Positions 48,261-61,800 are shown, counted from the first letter of the stretch. The stretch is 64,000 nt of DNA from Cryptomeria japonica (GCF_030272615.1 NC_081409.1:238231832-238295831); one strand, 5' to 3'. The notes: generated by a model not told the origin, from the sequence alone. Numbers and translations: made by a program.

Positions 48261-49429
48261 GACTTGTCACTCTTTGCTTATAAGACTTTTTGGAGTGGAT
48301 GATTATGAAATAGTATTCCACCTAGGGATTGTTAGGAGGATTACATAGACAATTTCTTCCTTTTATTATAGGCTAAAACTTCTTGATATACCTCTAGAAA
48401 GTAGGTGGATGACTAGTATGATCCCACAAGGGAAAGAAACATTTTTGTATTCACTTTGAAACACTTAAAAAAATTATCATTAGTTTTTGAGCTATTGTGG
48501 TATTTTTTTAAGCTATTTGAAGATATTCTAGTTAGTCCTCAATAATGTTGTAGGTGACCACTTGATAGCACATTCTTGCTACCTCAAAGTAGTCTCAATA
48601 CCTATGTTGGAAATAGACTATTTTGAAACATAATACAACATTTTCTTTCATTTCAACTATCTTCTCTCATCAAGTATCATGTTATGTTCCCAAGGTAGGA
48701 AGGAACTTCAAAGCCTCACCAACTCTCTTGTGAATATCCTTTTCTATCATGAAATACTGATATACAAAGGCAAATACAATAATTTAGTGGTGGGTGGAGA
48801 TGTAGATGTGATGAAGGATTTGGATTATAGTCACAATGCCCTCTAATATTTTACACATTTTCTTTACCTCCTTGTTACATTCTTGGAGTTATTCATTTTA
48901 ACTTAGGCTTTTGGTAAGATCAAGTTCCAACAGTACTACATGTTTATTTTTTTCCTATAGAGTTTGTTGATTGTCTAGAAGTTTAGTAATTATTTATTAC
49001 TAAGCTTGGTAGTGAGCTTCTCCTTCTTGAATTGATTGCATATAATAAAGTTAACTTCATATTGGTATTTGTGATGGATGAATGTGGGATCGAGTAAACT
49101 AGGACCTAATCCCACTCTCATTCATACATTGGAATACGAAAGCTCCTAAGGAAGTGATTCACTTTGAATAACTCTTGTAAAAGAGAGTCAAGGAATACTC
49201 TTAGGGTTTCTATTCCTTTGCTGCTATGAAAGGGAAATGAGTCAAATGTAGAATGCAAACAAACTAAGATAGTGAAAGTATGAGAATAACCAAGATAACA
49301 ACACATAATACGTAAAAACAAAATTGAAACTAAGATACAAAGTATAGAGATGGAAAGGGAATTTTGATATGCACCTATCACTAAAATTTGAGCTTGAGTG
49401 AGCCAAACCAAGGTACTGGGTGCCTTGGT
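48261..49429. other. No recognisable feature
   Basis: AT-rich DNA flanking the outer Copia. Open frames are short and I recognise no motif. The part from about 49080 may be leader sequence belonging to the LTR-like segment that follows. Confidence 0.45.
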
Positions 49430-50659
49430 CCTTATTGTTGTACTGAGCTAAGAATCTGAAGTCTACAAACTGAGATCTCTATAGATTGAACTGCCAAAAA
49501 CTACCTAAAAATGCCGAGGACCAGAGTGCCTAGGGATTTGGGAACTTCCTCTGAATCTGGACCTGTACCTGCAAATCCTAGCTTCTTGAAAGTTTGTAGC
49601 TCTATCAAAATCCTATACCTGCAATTGTGTATGAGTGGCTATATAGGGTTTTGCCTTAGTCAAACCCCTTGTTTTGGTGATTTCCACCTCCACAAATAAC
49701 CGATAATGTATTGAAAAGTGTGTGTGCCCTAGAATCTCATGTGTTTGTAAGATCCTAATGAGCTAGAATGCAAACTAGAGTTCTACCCTATGTTTGGAGT
49801 AAAAACCCTAAATGCACATAATGTAAATGTAAATGCTTCAAAACATAAATGCAATATGGATTTAAAGCATTAATGTAAATCTAAAAATGAGTGATGTGAA
49901 ACTCACATAGAGATATGAAAATAACATGAAATCATACCAAACCTTAAGGGAGAGGTACAAGCCAATCAACCGTTAGTGATCTCATTCTTCAATATCTCCT
50001 AAGCTTCGATTGTCGATGAAAAAGGGTTGATGAAGACTTGATGAATTCTTGTTTTGTTGATTGCTTACTCCACATAAACCTTTTCTTTCACTTCATAAGA
50101 GGTCTCCTCCAATTGCTTCTAGATGGATCCTTCAAATGAGGAAATGAAATCTTATATATATGAAACCCTAACTTTATTTTTTATCATAGGCTGACCTAGA
50201 ATTGGTATAATTTCGCACAAAGAAAGATTTAAACATTATAATACCGCCAAAACATGATCTCGAAATTCAGGGAGAAAAAGTCAAGACCATGGTGTCGCAC
50301 CATAGTCTGGCCGACTTTTTTCCAAATTTTTAGGGATGTAAGGTTTCATGATTACAAAGCTAATCCTAGCTTTGTGCGAAAATCCAAGGTGTTTAGATAT
50401 GCGAAATTGGGCCTTATTAGGATTTAATTAATTAATTGATCAAAGAAGATAAGCTAAAATAAAAAGAGGCACACTTAGGGTTAAGGGCCCAATTTTATAA
50501 TGTGTGGAATGATAAGGGAGGCCTTTAGGTTTAATTAAATTAATAATTAAATGCCTAAAGGAATATTTAAAATGCAAAATGCAACACACTAAGGCAGGTG
50601 CTAACCTAAGCATGGAATTGTACAACCTTAATTAAGGGTGTATAATTTACGACGCTACA
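49430..50659 (-). repeat. Probable Ty3-type LTR, lower boundary uncertain
   Basis: In minus orientation a clear LTR-like start, TGTAGCGTCGTAAATTATAC, lies at 50659. It is followed by AT-rich sequence, a TATATATAAGATTTC promoter-like stretch near 50155 and leader-like DNA. No partner copy is in the window, so it is either a solo LTR or a 5' LTR with its element lost. The lower end is my estimate. Confidence 0.45.
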
Positions 50660-51396
50660 ATATTTATTAGCTTTCACTTGGTGTGTTTCAATTTATAGTA
50701 TGATTATTTGTTGGTCTTCTAGTATAATTTGAATGTGCTTCCACGTGGGGTACAAAGGGAGGAAAACTCAATTGACAAATCTATAGTATTCATTTTTTGC
50801 ATCAAATTTGTTAAGGCTAGTATCATACATGAAAAATGCATTATCTTGAAGGTTAAATAAAAGGTGGTTGTAAGTTGGGGAGTTTTTCATTGTGACAAGT
50901 GATTTCTATTTGTAGAATTGTTCTACTTGTTATATCTTGCTTTGATTGTGCATTACTCACAGTTGGAGGGTGTGAGATTATATATAGAGTTGAGAGACCA
51001 AATTCTATTGTAACTTTGATCCATTGGCCAAAGAATTTGTTGAATTAGTTGTCCATCTCACACTATGATCTTAGACACTTACATGAACTTTGTGCAACTT
51101 AACTAGAGGATTCAAGTGAGGAGATCAAGGATGCTTCAAAGCTTGAAGAAGGTGGGTAGCAATGGTAATTAATGAAAAACTAATATTATATTAAGATAGT
51201 AGATTATCAAGCATATGAATTTTGTAAAAGGTGAGAAAAAACCATTCACAACTATTTTAAGCATTGGGGATCAATCCTCCTATGCTAACCTAACAATTTT
51301 TGTCAACAAATTCAAGTTAATTTTATCCAAACAAAACCTTATAAATAGCTCACACAAATATATTAAATATTTCCTTTTAAAATTATGTAATGGATG
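50660..51396. other. No recognisable feature
   Basis: AT-rich sequence without coding or repeat signal on either strand that I can support. Confidence 0.45.
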
Positions 51397-51767
51397 TTGC
51401 AAGGTGTGCTCCCTTGGTCTCCTTGTGTTGTGCAGTGCAATTCTCAGGTTTGTGACATGGCTTAACCACCTCCTGTGGATTCTATAAGTCTAGTGGTTGT
51501 ATCGAGCATTAATAGGTTGATATTTTGGTGCAATGACAACCACAGTTGTAACAAGTGATATTAGAGCTTGGTCACAAGTTCAAATCCCTCGCTTGCGTTG
51601 GGGAGATTGTTGCAAGGTGTGCGCCCTTGGTCTCCTTGTGTTGTGCAACATAGCACTCGGGTTTGTGACATGGCTTAGCTGCCTCCTGTGGATTCTATAA
51701 GTCTAGTGGTTGTATCGGGTTTTAACAAGTCGATCTTTGGGTGCAATGACAACCACACTTGTAACAA
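51397..51767 (+). repeat. Duplicated unit with tRNA-like box B, possibly SINE-related
   Basis: About 158 bp starting TTGCAAGGTGTGCNCCCTTG occurs at 51397-51554 and 51610-51767, both ending GCAATGACAACCACA(G/C)TTGTAACAA. The 55-bp spacer reads GTGATATTAGAGCTTGGTCA followed by CAAGTTCAAATCCC, a good match to the RNA polymerase III box B (GGTTCAAATCC). A possible box A lies in the unit tail (AGTCTAGTGG). This could be a dimeric tRNA-derived SINE or a tandem fragment of one. Without a poly-A tail or target-site duplication I cannot confirm it. Confidence 0.45.
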
Positions 51768-53397
51768 TGGATTCAATTTATTTATTTTCATTATGTAATG
51801 GAATAGCTCACGAATAACATTATATACTCAAATAGGGATAATCCTCTATTAATGCTTAGAATAGTGAAAATGTTATGGATTCTTCCAATGCTCTTAGTTC
51901 AAACCAAGACTACAATTACAAGGGAATAGTTTCTATAATATTTTTAACTTATAATAATATAATGCTTGTCCTTGATTTGGTCTCCTTGTACTTCCAATGC
52001 TGATCATTTCTTTTCTCATGCCAAGAAAATGATGTTAGTAAATATAAAAATAAATAAATCCTTTTACACTGCTTTCTTTTCAATGAATTATGTTCAAAAT
52101 ACTAAGGAGTTGTGTACTATCCTTGTATAGTTCCTTATTAAATAAAGAAAATAATTTTATTCTTTTACGAATATTTCCGTTGTCTTGGCTCCCTCCAACT
52201 TGAAATCACAAGAAATCTCTATGTCTAGTTTCAAAAATATCATCGATCTTTATAGGATTCACCATGACACATGTCATTCACCACTAGTAGTTACCACCAC
52301 CTCATCAATTATGCTAACTAACAATATTTTTGTTTAAATATCGTACTATTTAAAATGAAAAATATATTACGTGTGTATTGCATCTTCTTCGAGCCATATC
52401 ATTTATGCACACATGATTATCAATAGAAAGCATACCAAAACATATGAACATTAAATATATCATGAGTTAATGGAAGGAACATCATAGCATCACATATATC
52501 CCGTGTAATAAAATTAATACGATTATAATTCTCAAATAACATACAATCATAAAATTCTTCACAACTATCATCTATTTTATGACTAACTCCCAATTATATG
52601 TGAATTCTCCACATAATTCCATCTACCGTTAATTGGTAAAACATCCTCTACCAATCCTTAAGGGTCTTATCTACTCACCATCATTATATCCCCCCTCATG
52701 TACCACTTGAAGGAATGCAACATCTCATTAGTAATGCAATCATTATGATTTTATAATGCCCACATGCTCATATGCTCAACACTCAAGTAGTGTCAAGGAC
52801 TGGAGAATCAACCCTTTATCATTAGTAAGCCTATGTAAGTGGTTTAAGTGGCCAAGTGTGCACTAGTCTCCCATTGGCATATTATGCTGTGATCCTCTAC
52901 ATCATGCATCTTATGAATCATATTGTATGCAAGGGACAAATGGTGCAAGTGAAATATGTTTGTACATGAATCCCATAGCTTGACCAATGTGGTTATCATG
53001 CATGCATCATATACTGTAAACATTTTTATATGATGCATACATGCTTACTACATTGGCTGAGCTATGAGAGCTATGGGATTTAGATGAAAACACATTCCAC
53101 TTGTTCAGTAGTAGGAACACAATTGCACTAGAGGATATATGGAGGATCTTGAGGTTATTGGTCTAGGGTAGGTCCATGTTGTGTCAAATGCAACTACCAC
53201 CCAATAATTAGAAAGAGATTTGTATGGGTATTGCACCAAGAGAGAGGAATATGAATAGAGCACTTGGGGTACCTTTATAGACATCATAGAAGGGAATGTG
53301 TGCAAGAGGTGCACATGATTTTGACAACTCTTGTATTGTCAAAGTAGTGGAAGTCAAGTACAAACATCCTCCACTTGCCCAATAGTAAAATTTATGA
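51768..53397. other. No recognisable feature
   Basis: Low-GC DNA with short random open frames. A segment near 52950-53060 (GCTTGACCAATGT, CATGCATGCATCATATA) has some inverted symmetry but no arms long enough to name. Confidence 0.45.
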
Positions 53398-54429
53398 TTT
53401 AATACACATATTCCTTCCTTTAGACTTTGTGATTATATACTCATAACATTAGGAACACAGGGTGTTATGACAATCGGGTCAGGAAAAAAATCATCAATTT
53501 TCTATCAGAATCCTAGTTATCAGGCAATCTCGTGAAAAAAATCGACAAGGTCTTAACTGTTCAGAATTTTCACCATCGACAAATGGAAGATAATCCACAA
53601 ATCTATACCCTCATGTGCTCACATAAATAGTTTGAATCCATACAAAAATATTCAAAAACAAAAAACAGAACAAATTGCAGAGACAGAGCGAGTTACAGAA
53701 AATAAACTTCCAATTTTGGTGCCAATGATTTCGAAGTTCGAAAATTAGCTGTATATTACAAAATTCCCCGTTTTCATCTATTGGTTATACAATTTGTACC
53801 AAATTTATGCATTCCCGCGGTCACAACAAACCCTTGGTCTTGATTGTTCGAATTCCACATTAAAAAAAATAAATTTAAATATAGACATATGCATCAGAAT
53901 AACAATTATGAAATGACAAACCTCTATTGGACACCGACGTCGAGATAGCAATCCCGAACCGAAACCTAAAATGCCCATCGAGATAACTTGAATAGGCAGA
54001 GTAACTATTTTGTGCAATTCTAATTAGGTAAACTTACGCCGATGACCCCATGTCGGCATAGCTATACCGAACAAGGCAAATGGATAACTATCGGGATAAC
54101 CTTCCATAGTTGGCTAAACAATATTTGCCAATCTCGATAGAAGAAACTATCCTGATGAATCTCTTATCGAGATAGCTATCCCGATGGAAAACTTGACACT
54201 TCTTTTTACAATGACACTTTATCAGGATACCTATCATGATGACAACATTTTACAGCTTTTACAGACTTGCAAAATATGACTCCAAATTTGACATACAGAC
54301 CTGAAAACATGAAATGACATTACAAATGGTCTCCATATACCTTATTGAATCAGAATGACATGACCCCTGATTTCTAAGACTCAAACATCTAATTAACATG
54401 ATGACTAGATACTAGGTGCTCCTGCACCA
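53398..54429 (-). repeat. 3' LTR of the deleted Ty3 element
   Basis: Starts TGGTGCAGGAGCACCTAG on the minus strand at 54429 and ends near 53398, where the terminal CA is decayed. It contains a cluster of half-palindromic ATCGAGATAGCTATCCCGAT-like words between about 53935 and 54241. Confidence 0.88.
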
Positions 54430-55539
54430 TACACTCAGAGAGGAAATATTTCATGCTCCTGATGAAATGAGGTCTGCAACATTGTCTTGAATTTGAACAC
54501 TCAAATGATCCTCCTTGAGCATGCAATTGCTCCCATTTGTCTTCATCTTCACCTTGGTCTTGGCTTTGCCCATTCAACTTGGTGATCCTCTTGATTGGTC
54601 ACCTTGGATTTGCACCTCCATGCTCTGGCTTGATTGTACCTTCTATATCCAACTGTTGCCAATAGATCTCTTGGTCTCATTCATCTCTAAGCATCCCATA
54701 CTCTTTCCTTCTTTTCCCCTTGGCTTAACTTCTATCATCATGATCATCACATCAATGAAGCAACAAGATACTTCTTTCCCTCTTTGTCTCTAAATTCTTT
54801 TCTTCACTATCACCTTTAGGTTCCTTATGCTTAGAACCACTGTCATACCAGCATTTAAATGGCTTCTTATCAAATCTAGTAACCAAGGACATCCTATTGT
54901 CTTATCCACAAAACCAACTCTTTTCTCCACTTCCCTTGGAGACTTCACATACATAGTGTCTTTGGCCTTCTATTGGCCTGCCACTTGCTTAGTCCCTTCA
55001 ACCTTTGGGACTCTTTGCAATATCTTCTTCCTCTAATCTTCTTCACCTGTTAGGGTGACCAATTCTCGCCATGGTCCTTGGCTTATTGTTTCTTTGTTTT
55101 GCTGCTCACACTGCACTACACCTTGCACATGGTGTCCTTCCACTTTGATCTCTGCATCTTCAGACTGATTAACTTTTGTTTTAGTAGTGCTTGACTGCCC
55201 TACAACTTCACTTCCCTTCAAGGGACACACTACCATTCCCATCATGACTTTTTCAAGCCTTTCTTGGATTTCCTCTTCCTTTATTGTCTCAAATTTGGAG
55301 ATCACCTTGCTACCCGATCTTTCGTCTCCTCTATCAACATACACCTACTGTATTTGATATTCTTGTCCAATTAGTGGACAATACTCTTCCTCTTTCGTGG
55401 CCTGACTAGGCCTTTCTTGCATTTCATAAGGAATTGCTCTTGCCTTCTTCTCCTTGGTAATGATTGCCTCATCACTACAATGACTCTTCTCTTGCATTAT
55501 AGGTCCTCTTTTGCCTTGCATAAGTACTATTCTAACCTT
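54430..55539 (-). other. Internal non-coding or decayed region of the Ty3 element
   Basis: On the minus strand, past the protease, only a broken charged segment can be read (EKVMMGMVVCPLKG, EEIQERLEKV; about 55344-55033) that could be the protease-RT linker. After that there is no recognisable RT. The boundary to the 3' LTR at 54430 shows only a weak purine-rich tract. Confidence 0.55.
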
Positions 55540-55976
55540 GTATTGTCCTTAATTTTCTTCTACCAATGGAGTCAAATCAAAATAAATACCATCTTTCTTA
55601 GACTTATATCTATTGCGTCTCCCATTGTACAAAGAATCCCTATTACATACCCATGGCAATCCCAACAATAAATGACATGTATTCATAGGTATAACATCAC
55701 CCAAAATCTTGTCCTTATAGGGCCTATTTCAAACTCAACCCAAGTTTGTTCCTTCACAATCAAAGTATGCTCACCATTCAACCAAGAAACAGAGTAAGGT
55801 GCTTCATGAGGAAAACATTTCAAGTGCAACTTATCCACCATTTCTTGAGATACCAAATTATCCAAATTACATGAATCAACCATCACATTGCATACCTTGC
55901 CTTGACAGAAACATTTGGTCTTCAAGATGGCATTCCTTTGTAGCATCTCTTCCTCCTTGGATTTTTTTATTGCCAT
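55540..55976 (-). pseudogene. Ty3-type retroviral aspartic protease fragment
   Basis: The minus-strand frame 55976-55683 reads CFCQGKVCNVMVDSCNLDNL, VSQEMVDKLHLKC, PYSVSWLNGEHTLIVKEQTW and EFEIGPI. This is the retropepsin of plant Ty3 elements, which processes Gag-Pol. The catalytic triad DSG reads DSC. Past a frame change at about 55680, MNTCHLLLGLPWVCNRDSLY is the LLG(R)PW flap-side motif. Downstream the frame decays. It lies 55 bp from the 5' LTR, much closer than in intact elements, so gag was deleted. Confidence 0.82.
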
Positions 55977-56010
55977 GATGTCCTTTCACCTTCCAACAGA
56001 TCTAATCCCT

Positions 56011-56026
56011 GTATCTCTAATACCAA
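56011..56026 (-). promoter_or_regulatory. Degenerate initiator-Met-type primer-binding site
   Basis: The minus strand reads TTGGTATTAGAGATAC four bases after the LTR end TTGCA. It differs by few bases from the TGGTATCAGAGC box common in plant LTR elements, so it fixes the 5' LTR edge and the element's orientation. Confidence 0.65.
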
Positions 56027-56030
56027 TTGA

Positions 56031-57064
56031 TGCAATACAAAGATTCCTTCCTTCAGACTCTATGATTATATGCTCATCACATTAGCAACACAAGGTGTTA
56101 TGACAATAGGGTCAAGGAAAAAATCATCAATTTTCTATTAGAACCCTAGTTATCAGGCAATCTCGTGAAAAAAATCTACAAGGTCTTAACTATTTAGAAT
56201 TTTCACCATCGACAAATGGAAGATAACCCACAACTCTATACCCTCACGTGCTCACATAAACGGTTTGAATCCATACGACAATATTCAAAAACAAAAAACA
56301 TAACAAATTGTAGAGATAGAGCGAGTTGCAGAAAATAAACCTCTAATTTTGGTGCCAATGATTTAAAAGTTCAAAAATCAGTTGTATATTACAGAATTCC
56401 TCGTTTCCATCTGTTTGTTATACAATTTTATACCAAATTTATGCGTTCTCGCGGTCACAATAGACCCTTGGGTTCCTTGATTGTTCGACTTCCATATTTG
56501 AAAAATCAAATTTAAACATAGACATCTGCACCAGAATAACAATTCCGAAATGACAAACCACAGCTGGACACCGATGTCAGGATAGCAATCCTGAAGCAAA
56601 ACTTGAAACGCCCATTGACATAATTAGAACAGGTGGAGTAACCATTTTGTGTAGTTTCGATAAGGTAAACTTACCCCGATGACCCCATGTCGACTATATC
56701 GAACGAGGCAAATGGATAACTATTTGGATAACCTTCCACAGTCGGCTATACAATATTTGCCATTCCTGATAGAAGAAACTATCATGATGACTCTCTTATC
56801 GGGATAAGTATCCCAATGAAAAACTTGACACTTCTTTTTACAACAATGACACTTTATTGGGATACCTATCTCGATGACAACATTTGACAACTTTTACAAA
56901 CTTGCAAAATATGAGTCCAAGTTTGACATATAGACCTGAAAACATGAAATACCATTACAAATGGTCTCCATAGACCTCATTGAATCAAAATGACATGACC
57001 CCTGATTTCTAAGACTCAAACATCTAATTAACATGATGACTAGATACTAGGTGCTCCTGCACCA
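56031..57064 (-). repeat. 5' LTR of the deleted Ty3 element
   Basis: Matches 53398-54429 along its full length with scattered substitutions and a few short indels. It starts TGGTGCAGGAGCACCTAG at 57064 and ends TTGTATTGCA at 56031. Its homology with the other LTR ends cleanly at both borders. A target-site duplication is not obvious. Confidence 0.88.
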
Positions 57065-58586
57065 ATTTCTCACACACTAGAGGATCTCGAGGTTATTTTT
57101 TTTGAGGTAGACATGCCATGCCGTGTTGAAATACCACCCAATAGGTAGAAAGAGTCACACAAGTATTGCACCATAAGAAGGGGATATGCATGAAGTGGGC
57201 ACTCCTTACATGCATCGTGGTAAGGAATGTGCCTAGGAGGTGCAATTAAATCTCTATAATTCTTGTACTATTGGTATTGCCTAATGCCAAAGAGTCATCC
57301 CTTGTATACGGTATTATTAATATGGTGAATGATATAGAATAGAAAACAATATGCTCATGGGGTAGGTGCATGCTCAACCACTTATACCACAATTTGCATA
57401 GGTTTACTAATGACTAAGCCACAACACTACTTGAGTGTTAGGAATTCGAGCATATATACATTGTCAACACTACTCTAGTGTTGCCATCAATCATAGTTGT
57501 TGAGATGTTACATGTCTTCAGGTGGAATATTAATCAGATGCAATAATGATGAATTTCCAAATATTATGGATCACTTCCACAAATGCTCAAATGACCCAAA
57601 AATTTTCGTACTCGAATTTTACAAAAAAATAACTTTTCTAAAAATTGAAAAAATGTACAAAATGAACAAAGAACTAGAAAATAGACCCATGGAAGCATAA
57701 CTAAAAAAAAAAAAGAAAGAAAAGAAAAGTGTTGAAACTATTGATGTGCAGGAACTTGAGAGCTTCCCAAAAAGGATCCTGCAAAGGTTAACTAAATATT
57801 AGGCAAATGAAAATATCAAAGAATTAAATTTAAAGACAAATGAAAGTCAAGTTTCTACACTTGACAATCCTAAGGCACAAGAAACTTTGATAAGCCCAAG
57901 AGTGTGATGATCCCAAAAAAATGTTTGAGGGAAAAGTGGATGTAGGCTCATCTCTAGTAGTATAGCTGCAACTAACCTACAATTATGAGAGAATTTTATC
58001 TTATAAGACCAAAAAATTAAACAATTGCTAAATAAAAATCAATTACACAATTAGATCATGTAGAACTAGTCTCAATTACTTGAACCTCATGAGTAATAAG
58101 CAGATTAATAAATACACTCTGAATAGAGATAAGTTGAAGGATTCTTTTGGTTTAGAAGTATTCATATCAGAACAGAAGTATTGCTCTTTTTTAACATCTA
58201 GAGAGAAAGCCATGTTGTGTAAATAAGCAACAGTTTATCACAGAGGACCGAAATCAAAGCAATAAAAAATTGTCTATCACTGATTCGGCATTGATGACCA
58301 CTGCGATTCATTCAAGAACTCTTATTAAAACTTCGAATCTCACGTGAGGAGATGTCCAACACGATTCTGGTGTGTTTATCAGAGTCCAACATGAATCTCC
58401 TATATGCTGTAAGTACAACATGGCCTGCTGACGAGTATAAAATCTATTTCGAACCCTTCGATATTGGAGGCCATTGAGTCTATTAGATGGTGTCATCTGG
58501 CTTAATTCTTCGTACATTTTTGAATGATAAGTAGGAGATATTTTTCACAGTAAGTCAAATAATGATATTATCATCAGAATTCAATT
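57065..58586. other. No recognisable feature
   Basis: A plus-strand frame at 57497-57700 encodes a Lys/Asn-rich peptide with no family resemblance. Its composition follows the AT content. A minus-strand frame at 58308-58517 likewise shows no motif. Confidence 0.45.
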
Positions 58587-58829
58587 TCATGAATCATGGG
58601 TCAATGAATTTGACTCTAAAGCTACACAGTTGAATCCTAATAACGATACCACATTTCTAAATTTTTGATATGTTGAAGAATGTACAACCATAGAAATCCT
58701 CGAAGACAAGGCATTGTGCACCTCAACTTCTTCAAGTGTGTTGAACAACTTCACACTATCTAGTCTCCTCTCTGTATTGTGCACCTCAACTTTTGGTTTA
58801 AAAAAATATTGGATGAAATGGATATACAA
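58587..58829 (-). other. Unrecognised 80-codon open frame with an internal duplication
   Basis: A minus-strand frame contains KVEVHNTERRLDSVKLFN and then EEVEVHNALSSR. The DNA TTGTGCACCTCAACTT occurs twice, 66 bp apart, which explains the repeat. I cannot assign a family and it may be chance or a scrap of a decayed gene. Confidence 0.2.
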
Positions 58830-61800
58830 CTTTATATCTTTACTTCTAAATACTCATAGACTTGGGACGCCATTAATCTCCACGAATAACTCAAAACATG
58901 TAATTTTGGTACCCTTAGTTCAACATTAATAATTTGGCAGTATTTACTTTCTTATGCAAGAGATTTATTACAATTATAGATGTCAACTTAAATGACATGC
59001 TCTAAGATTGATTTGTTTAAGTGGCTCATCTAAAATTACACTAATAGGTGGGTCTTACTGAAGAAGCAAATGTGATTTCAGCTAAGTCACCTAAACAAAT
59101 CAAAGCTTAGATTGTGCTTTTTAAGCCAAACCAAAATACAGTTATCATTTCCTTAGAATACATATGGAAGCTACATCTCTCTAGAAGTCTCAAACATAAA
59201 AAAAACAAAACAACATAAGCCCCTATTTCTATTTATATATTCGTCTATTATTAGTAATGGGTGGATTTTGGTATAATTTAGCTAGAATGATGGATTTTGG
59301 AGCATTGAGGTCCATATAGACCCCTATTTAGAGGGATAATTCTATAGCCTCGAGTCCTTTTAGATCTATATAAAAAGAAAACAAAATGACGTTGCTAGTG
59401 AGTATTAAGCCCCTAGTCAACCTTGCCACATATAACTCAAGCATAGATTCATAAATGTATGTAAACCTACTTCGAAATATCACACATATATATATGATAT
59501 ATATAAATATCTACTTGTGTTTGCATGATCACAATAACCAAATATTGCCTACACATGCATTACATAATAAGATTATATAGAGAATAATTTTATGATACAC
59601 TTTGTATAGGACAGTTGAAAGATCTTCTAAGTGCTTTATGCTATGGTGTTAAAAATTGATGAATTAATAGTCAATCCTTAGGTTTTTGGGTCTTTTGGAC
59701 ACAATGGTGGGGTTGTTATAAGAGAAAATATTCCAAAACAATGTCTACATACTATATCTAAAAAAATTTCCAAATAAAAACCTCTACAAATTTAGAATTT
59801 GATGTCCAATTAGGATGTAACAAAAGAAAAATATGTTTCTCTAAATGCTATGCACTAAATAGCGAGTTCAAATTTTCTCCATTAATCTTCCAAGGTGCAC
59901 TTACAACATGAATTTATAAAGACAAAATACTTAGAATCAAATACATAAATAGGAGCCCATTGCAATCTGATCTTTATATTAACCTTTTTTATTCTTTAGA
60001 TCATTTAGGAATGTGAGAGAAAAGGATACATAGTATTTCTAGGAAAAAAAATATTTGCAATCCAAGATCTCCCAAGGGTCTCTTTACTATTAATATTAAG
60101 AAGCATTATGAAAAATGTAATCAGATAAACCATACTCAAAGGTCAAAGGATATAATAGAATAAGAATCGAGAGGACATTCAAGGTGTGTATGTATACAAA
60201 ACATGAAGTTTCAATTGGACTAGATTATTTCAAGGAGAGATGAAGTTTCAGTTGAACTACTTAAGATTATTTCACATCCACTTCACAACTACCTCACAAA
60301 CATTGAAGATGAGTTAGGACTTGAGGTTTTTCTAGTGGGTGCTAAACATGCTGATGATCATATTAACACCTGATATTTGTGGCATAGTCTATTGACTCAT
60401 ATCCTCTTGGATCAACATGCTTGCTTGTTGCCTTTTACTATTAACTTAAAATTGTAAATTTGGTCTACTAGGGGTCTTACCGAGGAGAACACATTGATGT
60501 TTGCAACTTAACAAATTCTCAATTGTGTTTGTGAACACCACTAGTCCACACATGAATTAAAATTTTAAAATATTGAGGTGAATAACTCTAAATAGTCAAA
60601 AATTTACGATGCCATTTATGTGGACTACAAGTTTAATATTTTACAAGGTCGTTTATGTTGATTGTAATTTTAATCCTACAAATTACATCTAGGCATGTTT
60701 TTGTGGGGATCAAGTATACACTCATGTAGGTGAACTAAGTAAAGTTGCAATGAATTTGCATATGTAATTCATCAATATGAGAAAACCATAAACATCTAGT
60801 ACTATGCTGAATCAATTCCAAATATTTTTAACTTCACTTTGCCACCTTCAAAATCTAGCTAAACATGGTTTTAAATATTATTTTAATTTAGCATTAATTG
60901 TAACATTTATTTTAGTTACTAATCCTGATTGTGAATCCCTAAAAATTTATTATTGCATAACCATTTATCTTAGAGGTAAAGTATATTAGTGAATACATTT
61001 ACTTCCATTAAACTCTGAAAGTTATGATCATATTTGCAAATCGTAGTGAAAATAGATGTTATACTCAATCCAAAAGTACTTGCATTGTGCTTTGAAGATT
61101 CTGTGGAGGAGTTGAAAGATCCAAATCCTTTACTGTAACAATGAAGAATATGGTTGAATTATTGCATTGAAAGTCTTGAACAAGATTTGCTGAGCAAGTT
61201 ATTTAAATGGGTATGTGCAAGATATACTTCCATAAAATTCCTATTTTTTATTGCCACAACTTACTAGAAAAAAGTTATAAAATGTCTATGCTTCATGTCA
61301 TGCTTTATTGTATTTGACATCTCCCTTACTCCTCTTCCACATTTCAACAAAAACAAAAAGATAAAAAATCAAACATGTAGTGAAAATGACAAAAATAAAA
61401 GGTAATCCAACGTCAGTTAAAGTCTAATGTAATGATAATCAACTAATTAATATGGAGAGGGGAACTAATAGTCTGGTATGAGTATATCTTAACACCATTG
61501 ATTCTTATGGTGCATTGTGATGATTGAATAAATGATGCTCATTTGGGGTGGGGCTAGAAATCTCTCTCACCAATTTAGGAAAATTTTTGTTACTTGTTAA
61601 TAATCTAATTTTTTAGATTCCTAACAATTTATTTTATCTTTATACATTTTGATGATATAAATATGAAAAATTATAAAATTCATGAGACCACCAACTTTCA
61701 TAAATTTTGGAGATTAAAGTTTTAAACTTAAGTTGCACTACAAAATCTATGAGATCACCCACTTTATATACTCCTAATAAATCTTAGCACACTTCGTGAG

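Larger units (their letters stand above)
53398..57064 (-). mobile_element. Internally deleted Ty3-type LTR element
   Basis: Two long direct repeats of about 1.03 kb (53398-54429 and 56031-57064) flank only 1.6 kb of internal DNA. In minus orientation the upper copy is the 5' LTR: it is followed by a degenerate TGGTATTAGAGAT primer site and then by a Ty3-type protease frame. RT, RNase H and integrase are missing, so the element is a deletion derivative that would have depended on proteins made elsewhere. Confidence 0.85.

Noticed and set aside
51555-51609. A functional tRNA gene
   Set aside because: Only box B and a weak upstream match are present; no cloverleaf or acceptor stem can be drawn.
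54515-54793. Plus-strand hydrophobic frame of 92 codons
   Set aside because: It lies antisense within the Ty3 element's internal region and shows no motif; Leu/Ile/Phe richness follows the base composition.
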